From CAYRFQ01 sp964423615 (GTDB lineage Bacteria; Planctomycetota; Planctomycetia; Gemmatales; Gemmataceae): a stretch of DNA of 64,000 bases. The notes beneath the pieces are model-generated. The model was given only the letters and a program-made list of their open reading frames with translations, did not search any database and was not told the DNA's origin. Where the stretch lies: positions 62,001 to 126,000 of the forward strand of contig CAYRFQ010000012.1 in the NCBI GenBank assembly GCA_964423615.1, in the 5' to 3' direction. Both the position numbers and the translations under genes were made by a program. Of the stretch, positions 7,626 to 15,375 are shown in pieces; positions within the stretch are counted from its first letter, which is position 1, and the number at the start of each line of letters is the position of its first letter.

Positions 7626-9731
7626 TCAAATATCTTCGAGCGCCTGATTGACAGCATACCAAAGTTCGTTCATTCGAAATGGTTTGCGAAGAATTCTGAC
7701 GGCCTTACCGGTGGGTGAGTTCTCAAGCGTTTCAGTCTGAAGAAGACCAGTACATAGAAGTATCGGGAGATTTGGTCGAATGCGTTGTATGTGGCGGAGG
7801 TTCTCCACGCCGTCCTCGCGAGGGATCATCAAGTCCAGAATGGCCAGGTCTACAGGGGTGTCTTCTTGAAGAAGAGCGCACGCTTCTTTTCCGGAAGTGA
7901 CCCAGAGAACTTGGTGCCCAGCTATCTCCAAAAATCGGCGGACCACATCAAGAACAGCTGCTTCGTCGTCGATGACGAGGATCCGCCGCTGTACGACTTT
8001 TTCGGGTTCAAGAACTTCGGCTTGTTCGAATGCTTGCGGATGGTCCATCTCGGTCACTAAACGTGGCAAGAAGACGGTGACGCATGTGCCCACTCCGGGG
8101 GAAGTCTCAACGATCAAAAAGCCTTGGTGTGCACGGACGATTCCGAAAGCGACCGGAAGGCCGAGCCCTGTCCCGAGTCCGACTCCCTTGGTCGTATAAA
8201 ATGGGTCGAAAGCCTGGGTGAGGATCTCCGTGGACATCCCAACACCGTTGTCTTGGACTTCGATAACAACGTAGTTTCCAGCAGGGACATGTTCCGGGAA
8301 CCCAGGCATTTCTCCAGAGAGGAGCCGATGTTGAAGCGAAAATCGGATGGTCGCATTTGCCTGGGAGGAATAACTCAATGGAGTCAAGGAAGAGAGATTA
8401 AGGAACAGGGAAACAGGATCTGTGTGTTCTTGTCGGTTTGGACCCAACATGTCATGGTCAGAAGCTGCGCCAACTCTCTCCCGTGTTCGCTGTTCCCTGT
8501 TTCCTGTCCCGTGTTCGCTGTTCGCTGTTTCCTCCAGCGCTTTCCGAGTGGCGATAGCATCTCGGGCATTCAGCGCGAGGTTGATCAACACCTGTTGGAG
8601 TTGATTGGCGTCGGCTAAAGCACGCAGAGGTTCCTCTTTAGAACTCCTCGGGGGCAGGTGCAACTCGACGTCTGCATGAAGAGTATGAGAGACCAGATCG
8701 ACTGTTGACTGGAGTAGTTTATCGATTCTTACCGGGTTTCGTGTTAAGGCAGGTTTTCGAGCAAACGCCAGCAGTTGGCGGGTGAGATTGGCGGCACGAT
8801 CGGTGAGCCCGATGATGTGGTTCATGAATTCTCGGGTTTCCTCGGAAATCCCGGCTTCTCGTACTCCCAAGGCGGCGTATCCTTGAATTCCAGCCAAAAG
8901 GTTGTTGAATTCGTGAGCCACGCCACCAGCCAATGTACCGACGCTCTGCATCTTCTGCGCTTGAAGCAACTGTCGCTCTAGTTGCTTTCGTTCGCCAATG
9001 TCGCGATAAATTCCCACGAAATGCGTCATTTGGCCCCGAGCATCCAGGATCGGAGAAATCGTGATGGACGCGTCCAACAAAGTGCCGTCTTTGCGTCGGT
9101 TGATGAACTCACCTTGCCAACTCCGCCGACTCATCACCGTCCGCCACATCTGGGAGTAGAATTCCGGTGGATGCATTCCGCTGTGGAACACTCTCGGCGT
9201 TTTCCCAAGCACTTCACATCGGTCGTATCCCATCATCTCTTCCAAGGCATGGTTGAGGTGCAAAATAGTACCATGCAAATCCGTGATCATGACTCCATCG
9301 CGAGTCGACTCGAGAGCTTCGATTAGCAGACGATTGGTAGTTTGGAGTTGATGGCGTTGGACCGATCCGCTGACCCGTTTGGGCAAGTCTTCAAGAAAAT
9401 TCAGCCCCAAATCCTTCGCCACATAATCAAGGGCTCCAGCTTGCATTGCTTTTGTCGCAAGGTGTTCGTCTCCATACCCGGTCACGAGTAGAACGGGCAT
9501 GGTCAGGCCTTCCTCCTTGAGTGTGTGTAGCAGAGTCAAGCCGGACATATCTGGTAGATTGTGATCGAGCAAAATGAGATCAAACTCTTGTTGGTTCAGA
9601 ACGATCAAGGCGTCCGCTGCCGTTCGGCACGTTGTCACTTCGTGTCCGGCTCGCTCCAGGTGTTTGCGTATCAAAAGCGAGATGTTGTCATCGTCCTCAA
9701 CGAGGAAGAGTCGGAGTGGTGTTGTGGCCAT
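7626..9731 (-). CDS. Hybrid sensor histidine kinase (REC-PAS-HisKA-HATPase-REC)
   Basis: Domains in order: receiver 1 (residues ~5-125, phospho-acceptor D56 in LILLDHNLPD); PAS (~130-255, DGVMITDLHGTILHLNHA) with PAC; HisKA with phospho-His in GGVAHEFNNLLAGIQG (~273); an HATPase domain with N-box NLALNARDAI, G1 DNGVGM and G2 GLGTGLGLP; and a C-terminal receiver (~585-700, acceptor Asp in LAILDLMIPRED). It has no membrane segments, so it is a cytoplasmic sensor. Between the N-box and G1 lies a ~55-residue insertion (8372-8535) bounded by GGGAACA-type repeats in opposite orientations. It probably acts in a phosphorelay with the kinase-like protein encoded 228 bp upstream. Confidence 0.92.
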   Translation of the reverse strand: MATTPLRLFLVEDDDNISLLIRKHLERAGHEVTTCRTAADALIVLNQQEFDLILLDHNLPDMSGLTLLHTLKEEGLTMPVLLVTGYGDEHLATKAMQAGALDYVAKDLGLNFLEDLPKRVSGSVQRHQLQTTNRLLIEALESTRDGVMITDLHGTILHLNHALEEMMGYDRCEVLGKTPRVFHSGMHPPEFYSQMWRTVMSRRSWQGEFINRRKDGTLLDASITISPILDARGQMTHFVGIYRDIGERKQLERQLLQAQKMQSVGTLAGGVAHEFNNLLAGIQGYAALGVREAGISEETREFMNHIIGLTDRAANLTRQLLAFARKPALTRNPVRIDKLLQSTVDLVSHTLHADVELHLPPRSSKEEPLRALADANQLQQVLINLALNARDAIATRKALEETANSEHGTGNREQRTRERVGAASDHDMLGPNRQEHTDPVSLFLNLSSLTPLSYSSQANATIRFSLQHRLLSGEMPGFPEHVPAGNYVVIEVQDNGVGMSTEILTQAFDPFYTTKGVGLGTGLGLPVAFGIVRAHQGFLIVETSPGVGTCVTVFLPRLVTEMDHPQAFEQAEVLEPEKVVQRRILVIDDEAAVLDVVRRFLEIAGHQVLWVTSGKEACALLQEDTPVDLAILDLMIPREDGVENLRHIQRIRPNLPILLCTGLLQTETLENSPTGKAVRILRKPFRMNELWYAVNQALEDI
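8399..8532. repeat. Inverted GGGAACA-type repeats bounding an insertion in the kinase ATPase domain
   Basis: AGGAACAGGGAAACAGG (8401-8417) faces TGTTCCCTGTTTCCTGT (8491-8507), followed by more degenerate copies up to 8532. The segment is in frame and encodes residues absent from typical HATPase domains. Confidence 0.65.
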
Positions 9732-9959
9732 GGGAAAAGGATAAAAAGGTCAAAGGTCGTTAAGGAACTGACAACGAAAAAACATTCCGAGGGTAAAGAG
9801 AACAGAACACAATTCCAAATTCTTTGGTCGAAGGTTTAAAGACGGAACTCCCCAGACTTTTGGCTGTCCGGAGACAAACCGACAAGAAAACCCAGAGGTT
9901 TTGAAGACGACCTGTCGAACTAATACCGACCAAAAAACACTGTACCTATTCCAGAACGT

Positions 9960-10769
9960 TCAGATTGATGACTGTGGGAAAGCCAACCGAATTTGAAAAA
10001 CATCCTCGACCTGGTATTCAGCGCTGAACGTACCGCCGCACGTCCTGCTGATTTCGTCTAGCAAAATTAGCTCCATACGATGATCTTTCCCGAAACTGTC
10101 GTAGTCGAGGTCCTGAGAGCCCGCCTCGTAGAGTCGATTGGCTTTATGCAGGTCGATTCCCGACGAACCGGCTGCCGAGAAGACGACCTCCAATATCCTT
10201 CCGGGTGATACATCTCCTTGCGATGGCGCCCGGCTTGCGTGGCGAGTTGTTCGCTCGTGAGACTTTACGAGGTAGAACACCTCAGGCAGAGCAACGACTT
10301 TGGTTAGTAAACTCAGCGCCTCGGTAAACCCACTCACCAACAACGTTGCTGGTGCCCACGCAGCAGCGTTTGTCAACTCATTCTTGATGACAAACGAAAC
10401 AAAGGGGTGGAGCCGTTGGGTCCTTCGACGGGCTTCCTCGAATGCCTCTTGAACCGATTGGTTTTCCGGTGCAGACGGGCGTAGAGCAACGGTGTGAATC
10501 GCACGAAGCGTTTCCACCGTATGTTGCATCTTTTTCGCGATCCCCACCAACCGATGAAGGCAGTCTTGGCCAGAAGGACTTAGCCGTTCCTTATCGGCTT
10601 CCAGCATTCCTAACATGCCCCGCAAGGCAACCAAGGTATTGGGTAAATCGTGTTTGACAGCTGTCTCGAGCGCTCGATTCAACCGCCCCTCTCGACTTTC
10701 TCCCGTTTGCGTTGGTCCGGCGTACGGACTTGGTGAGGAAGAACTCGGCATCGGACTAGACTCAGGCAT
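9960..10769 (-). CDS. Degenerate histidine-kinase-like protein
   Basis: A ~270-residue protein with a Ser/Pro-rich N-terminus followed by a dimerisation-type helix pair (ETAVKHDLPNTLVALRGML) in which KHDLPNTL resembles a HisKA H-box. The C-terminal half resembles a worn HATPase domain (RILEVVFSAAGSSGID, a long RLYEAGSQDLD segment, then MELILLDEISRTCGGTFSAE), but the canonical N-box and paired glycine boxes are not recognisable. It may be a scaffold, phosphotransferase or inactive kinase. It is transcribed in the same direction as the hybrid kinase gene 228 bp downstream, which suggests they act together. Confidence 0.55.
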   Translation of the reverse strand: MPESSPMPSSSSPSPYAGPTQTGESREGRLNRALETAVKHDLPNTLVALRGMLGMLEADKERLSPSGQDCLHRLVGIAKKMQHTVETLRAIHTVALRPSAPENQSVQEAFEEARRRTQRLHPFVSFVIKNELTNAAAWAPATLLVSGFTEALSLLTKVVALPEVFYLVKSHERTTRHASRAPSQGDVSPGRILEVVFSAAGSSGIDLHKANRLYEAGSQDLDYDSFGKDHRMELILLDEISRTCGGTFSAEYQVEDVFQIRLAFPQSSI

Positions 10770-11001
10770 AGGCAGCGCCTTGTTTTTTGGACCCGTCTCC
10801 TGCAGGTAGGATTCCAGCTTTTACAGAAAAGGAGTCCTACAACCGAGGTTCGTGGGCTTTCGTATGGTCGTTCCGCTGGTCGATGAATCGAGAATCGCGA
10901 TGGGCGGAAAGTCTGGGCATATTTCGGGGCTTGAGCTGTTGGCTGCGTTCGATCGTAAGTGATCGTGTCGTTTTCCGAAGAATCATTGGGAACGAAGGCG
11001 A

Positions 11002-11525
11002 TCAGCTGTTGTAGTGTGAGGTCGCCTGGATAGTAGACGGATGAACATAGGTATAACTCAAAGTTGCCCGATAATTGGATTCAAGATAGCATCTCAATTC
11101 TGGCATTGCAACTTCTCGGTCCTCGTCCAGGGTGATTAGTTTTTTTAAATTGGGGAGAATAGGTAATGCTTTTTCAACCGATGCGAGAGGACTTGTAGCG
11201 ATTACCCGAGAACAATCGTTACCAATTGCAACCCCTGAGGCCTCCGCATGGTCTTGTGCCTGTGACAATCGGAACCCAGTCCCGAGAAGACTAAAGTTCA
11301 AGTCATCTCGGACTTTTGTTAACACCACGGTAAGCGATGTCCATGGACGGCATCATGTCCCGGCTGAATGAATTGGGACCCGTGAGTAAAGCCATCGGGC
11401 GTGTAGACCGCAAAGAAATCTGTGAGCCACTGGCCGACGTTTGGGAGATGTTCACGCTCGTTGCGGCCCATTGAAAACGTCGTGTGATGGATCCGATTTT
11501 GAGTATACCGCGTCGTTGTCGTCAA
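11002..11525 (-). pseudogene. Possible broken gene in two frames, unknown function
   Basis: Two minus-strand frames overlap by 10 bases (11525-11319 and 11328-11002). Both read like protein: VGQWLTDFFAVYTPDGF in the first, and GTGFRLSQAQDHAEASG with ALPILPNLKKLITLDEDRE in the second. Together they could be one ~170-residue gene interrupted by a frameshift near 11320-11345. I do not recognise the family. The remainder of 10770-12009 holds only this and the hairpin element at 11729-11829. Confidence 0.3.
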
Positions 11526-11728
11526 GAACTCACTTTCGGCTTAGCCGCCCCGTCATCCAATTTGGTCCGGTTCCGATCTGAATGTAGAGGTTACCGCTCT
11601 CGCAGCGTTGGCACTCGCGTTCCAAAAACGTGCGGGTCCAACTCCAACTGAGGAAGTCCAGGTTTGAGTGCCTTCGATCCAGTTTACTTCTGCGTTCTTA
11701 TCGCGGGTGAAAACATCTGCAAACTATT

Positions 11729-11829
11729 AGAGCGGTTCACGCTTGGGTTGGGTACAGTTCAAACCGCATTTGCCTAGGAATTCGCATCCAAACTGGAGTG
11801 TTGTACCCAACTCAATCGTGAACTGCTCT
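11729..11829. repeat. 101-bp near-palindromic hairpin element
   Basis: The arm at 11729-11756 matches the reverse complement of 11802-11829 at 25 of 28 positions. The middle contains CCTAGG (11773-11778) and partially paired flanks, so almost the whole element could fold into one stem. It lies 180 bp upstream of the 12010 gene. Two other elements of similar size but different sequence lie at 43975-44077 and 44221-44327. Confidence 0.7.
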
Positions 11830-12009
11830 ATCCAGATGGACGAGGGCCTCAAAGCGAGAGCCGAAATGTTCGTCGGAAATGCTCGGAACGCCTTGAATTC
11901 TCTCCAGAACTAACGGCCAACTTTTTTGTGACCCTTCCTTGTTGCTGATCCTGCGAAAAGCCGTACATTGAACTATATAATTTTCATCCTTCCAAGTGGG
12001 AGAGTGCGC

Positions 12010-13206
12010 ATGTGCTCCAGGACTCGTGGATTTCGTTTTCCAGCTTGTTGCTTGCTCGTCGCGCTCGTCGCGTGTTTCTTCACAGTAAGCACGACCCACG
12101 CTTGCAACATTCCGGTCTTCCGTTATGCACTGGAGAAGTGGCAAGCGGCCAAACATGAAATTCTTGTTTTCAACGACGGCAAACTGACAGAAGGGCAGCA
12201 GAGGGCCCTCGATTACTTGCAAGCGGCCAGAGAACTCGGAGGTTCCTCACGTAAGCAGATCAAGGGTGCTGCGAACTTGATGGTGAAAGTGGTTGACCTT
12301 GACAAAAAAGTGACGCCCAAGATGCGTCAACTTTACGAGGCCCTCAAAGTATCCGGCCCGTACATGATCGCTCGTTTTCCTACCGACTTCCAAGCGCGAA
12401 ACCGTTTTCCCTTTCCCTATTGGTCTGGTCCGCTTACTTTGGAGAATGCCAAAGCGTTAATCAGTTCTCCAGCCCGAAAACAGATCACCAAGGAAATATT
12501 CCAAGGCACTTCGACGGTTTGGGTGTTTCTCGACAGTGGCAATAAGGCCGAAGACGACGTACGCTACAAAGCCTTCACAGGCTACCTCACGAAGTTAGAA
12601 AAGCAGTTGAAACTACCGGAGTTGACCGACGACCCGGATGACAAACTGAACAGCGACCTCGAACTCAAACTCAACTTTTCGGTCGTTCGAGTTTCGCGAG
12701 AAACACCCGCCGAGCGAGTGTTTGTCAAGATGCTGTTGAGTACCGAAAGCGATCTCTGCGAATACAATGAACCCATGGTGTTTCCAGTCTTTGCCAAAGG
12801 CCGAGCGTTGTACGCCCTTGTTGGCAAGGGAATTACCTGGGAGAATGTCTACAAAGCTGGGGCCTACTTGACTGGGCCATGTACTTGTAAAGTCAAAGAG
12901 CAAAACCCCGGTGTTGATCTCCTGTTCCAGGCCCCCTGGGACAAGATCATCGGCACAAGGTTAGTTAAGGACAAGGACCTTCCACCACTCACTGGTGTGG
13001 GTGGTTTTGTTCCGAAGAAGCAATCTCCAAAGAAACAAAGTCAGTCTGAGCCTAGAAAGGATGACGGATTCGAACAGCAATCTCGTCTTGAGTTCCAACA
13101 ACAGCCCTGGTTGCGCACTTGGGATGGCCTTCGGACTGACTCACAAGATCATTCCTCAGGACCGAACTTAGTCGCTCCAACAGATCAAACGGGAACCAGA
13201 CCATGA
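12010..13206 (+). CDS. Secreted conserved protein with CNIPVFRYALE motif, first gene of the ABC/Mo cluster
   Basis: This 398-residue exported protein has a signal peptide (MCSRTRGFRFPACCLLVAL...) with likely cleavage before CNIPVFRYALEKW at residue 32. GGGAG at 11998-12002 supports the ATG at 12010 over one 14 codons upstream. The mature part is alpha/beta, contains a Cys pair near residue 294 (GPCTCKV), and ends in a Gln/Ser-rich tail. The starting motif CN-P-FRYALE is, from memory, conserved in exported proteins encoded next to ABC transporters in planctomycetes; the function is unknown to me. The next gene starts 4 bases before this one's stop, so the two are translationally coupled. It is a candidate envelope partner of the transporter. 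Confidence 0.75.
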   Translation: MCSRTRGFRFPACCLLVALVACFFTVSTTHACNIPVFRYALEKWQAAKHEILVFNDGKLTEGQQRALDYLQAARELGGSSRKQIKGAANLMVKVVDLDKKVTPKMRQLYEALKVSGPYMIARFPTDFQARNRFPFPYWSGPLTLENAKALISSPARKQITKEIFQGTSTVWVFLDSGNKAEDDVRYKAFTGYLTKLEKQLKLPELTDDPDDKLNSDLELKLNFSVVRVSRETPAERVFVKMLLSTESDLCEYNEPMVFPVFAKGRALYALVGKGITWENVYKAGAYLTGPCTCKVKEQNPGVDLLFQAPWDKIIGTRLVKDKDLPPLTGVGGFVPKKQSPKKQSQSEPRKDDGFEQQSRLEFQQQPWLRTWDGLRTDSQDHSSGPNLVAPTDQTGTRP

Positions 13207-14642
13207 ATATCTGGCATTTGATCACTCGCGAGATCGTCTTCCGGAAGTTGAACTTTCTGCTTGCTGTGCTGGCGGTATTTGTGGCCGTCAGCACAGTCGT
13301 TGCTGGCATGACCGCCCTCAACGTACAAGCCGATACAACGAAGGAACTGATCGAACGGCAGCAAAAAGAAAACAAATCACGCATGGCCAGGGCTCGAGCT
13401 GACACGAACAAACGTTTGGCGCAGGACGAGAAAGAAACGAAAAAGGAACTCAGAAAACTGGAAGACCAAATTCGCAAGGCGATGCTTCAACTGAAGTTCA
13501 ATGTGTGGATCGTCTCGGGAGAGGAGGACCTCGGTGACTTGTCTGCAGAATCCCTTGCCGTCGAAACGATACCTTATGAGTACTGCAAGAAGATTGCGGA
13601 TTCGAAGGAAATGACCATAATCAACCACCTCCTCCCTCAAGTCCAGAAGAGAACGGCCTGGACTGAGAAAGACAATTATTCTCTATACGTTATCGGGATT
13701 GAACGAGAGGTTCCGTTCGCTCACCGGAAACCAAAAAAAGATCTCCTTCCAGCGGTTCCTCCCGGGATGATTATCGTTGGGCACGCCCTCGGCAAGAAAT
13801 TCAAGCTGAAAAAAGGGCAAGAAGTTCAATTTCGCGGGAAAAAATTCAAGATCGCGCGCGTCCATAGGGAACGCGGAAATCGCGACGACAAAACGATCTT
13901 CATGAACTTGCGACAATGCCAAGATCTATACGACATGAAGGACAAAAAGGGCCAGTATCTCATCAACGCCATTCTGGCGATCGAATGCAACTGTGCTAGC
14001 ATCGACCGAATCGGCGAGATTCGGACGGCCATCAAGAAGATACTTCCGGACGTGAGCGTTCAAGAAAAATTCAATGCCGCGACGGCTCGCGCGGTCGCCA
14101 GGAACGAAACAAAGAAAACTGCGATCAAGGAAAAAGAGCGTCGCAAAGTAGAAGCCCTGAAGGCCCTTCAAGAACAGAAGCAACAGCAAGACGCCGAGTT
14201 AGAGCAAACTCAGAGAGACCGGAACGACATCCAGGCGAATTACGAAATGGTCGTTTCGATCCTCCTGCCGTTAGCCATTGTGGCCAGTTTGATCTGGCTC
14301 GGCTTCACTATGCTCGGTAACGTCCGTGAGCGAATTAGCGAAATCGGTATCTTACGTGCGCTCGGACTCTCGTCCGGACACGTATATGCACTGTTCCTGA
14401 CTCGTGCCGTGTTAGTGGGTGTCATCGGAGCCGTGGTCGGTTACGCGATTGGTGTTGCTGGAGGTGTAATGGCCGTTGCTGTGGCCGATCCGGAGGCCAC
14501 TTCGGCCACCAACCATTACGTGAATCCGATGCTGCTCATTGGCGTTGTTGTGACCGCTCCTACGTTAAGCGCATTAGTCACTTGGCTTTCCGCGACGATA
14601 GCTGCCCAACAAGATCCTGCCGTCGTGTTACGCGAAGCGTGA
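13203..14642 (+). CDS. FtsX/MacB-type ABC transporter permease
   Basis: 479 residues. One N-terminal membrane segment (NFLLAVLAVFVAVSTVVAGM) precedes a long periplasmic region. That region holds two highly charged coiled-coil-like stretches (~45-95 and ~300-345) around a MacB_PCD-like domain. Three C-terminal membrane segments follow, with the FtsX core motif (ERISEIGILRALGLSSGHVYALFLTRA). This is the type II (mechanotransmission) ABC fold used by LolE and MacB rather than an import channel. It overlaps the preceding gene by 4 bases and is followed 10 bp later by its likely ATPase. Confidence 0.88.
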   Translation: MNIWHLITREIVFRKLNFLLAVLAVFVAVSTVVAGMTALNVQADTTKELIERQQKENKSRMARARADTNKRLAQDEKETKKELRKLEDQIRKAMLQLKFNVWIVSGEEDLGDLSAESLAVETIPYEYCKKIADSKEMTIINHLLPQVQKRTAWTEKDNYSLYVIGIEREVPFAHRKPKKDLLPAVPPGMIIVGHALGKKFKLKKGQEVQFRGKKFKIARVHRERGNRDDKTIFMNLRQCQDLYDMKDKKGQYLINAILAIECNCASIDRIGEIRTAIKKILPDVSVQEKFNAATARAVARNETKKTAIKEKERRKVEALKALQEQKQQQDAELEQTQRDRNDIQANYEMVVSILLPLAIVASLIWLGFTMLGNVRERISEIGILRALGLSSGHVYALFLTRAVLVGVIGAVVGYAIGVAGGVMAVAVADPEATSATNHYVNPMLLIGVVVTAPTLSALVTWLSATIAAQQDPAVVLREA

Positions 14643-14652
14643 GTTCTGCCCC

Positions 14653-15375
14653 ATGCTCGAAATTCACAATCTCAAGAAGACATACCGGACCTTGCGTGGC
14701 ACCGTCGATGCAGTCGAGAACGTTTCGTTGACAGTCGCTCCTGAGGAGTTCGTGGCAGTCGTCGGGCCGAGCGGGTGTGGCAAAACAACTCTCCTGCTAG
14801 TGGCTGGGGGATTGCTCCACCCCGATGGCGGAACCGTTCGTGTCAACAGCATCGATCCTTACCAACTCGGAGCCAACGAGCGAGCACAGTTCCGAGCGAA
14901 GAACATCGGGTTTGTGTTCCAGCAGTTTCACTTGATTCCGTATTTGAGCGTGCTCGACAACGTCTTGGCTTCTGGCCTGGCGGCACCAGTTGCCGATGCA
15001 AAAGGGAAGGCGACGAAGTTGCTCGAACGCTTTGGACTTTCTCACCGGTTGACCCACGTGCCTGGCGAACTGAGCACCGGAGAAAAACAACGCACTGCAC
15101 TCGCAAGGGCGCTTTTGAACGATCCTCCAATAGTTCTGGCCGACGAACCGACGGGTAACCTCGATGAAGAAAATGGCCGGCGTGTCTTGAAACACCTCGC
15201 TGAGTACGCCCAGGATGGCGGTGCCGTGTTGCTCGTCACACACGATACTCGCGCTGCCGAATACGCGACTCGGATGTTCCCACTCGACCCCAACGCGACA
15301 GACCAAACGGCTTCAACCTCTCAGACAGCAATCCAAGCTACCGACTCCAATGTTCAGGCAGGTAACTCGACATGA
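14653..15375 (+). CDS. ABC transporter ATP-binding protein (LolD/MacB type)
   Basis: 240-residue ATPase: Walker A GPSGCGKTT, Q-loop FVFQQFHLIPYLSVLDNV, signature LSTGEKQR (a variant of LSGGQ), Walker B IVLADEPTGNLD and H-loop LLVTHD. The YLSVLDNV and DEPTGNLDEENG patterns are typical of LolD/MacB ATPases and fit the FtsX-type permease immediately upstream. The C-terminal ~30 residues are Thr/Ser/Gln-rich. It overlaps the next gene by 4 bases. Confidence 0.92.
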   Translation: MLEIHNLKKTYRTLRGTVDAVENVSLTVAPEEFVAVVGPSGCGKTTLLLVAGGLLHPDGGTVRVNSIDPYQLGANERAQFRAKNIGFVFQQFHLIPYLSVLDNVLASGLAAPVADAKGKATKLLERFGLSHRLTHVPGELSTGEKQRTALARALLNDPPIVLADEPTGNLDEENGRRVLKHLAEYAQDGGAVLLVTHDTRAAEYATRMFPLDPNATDQTASTSQTAIQATDSNVQAGNST

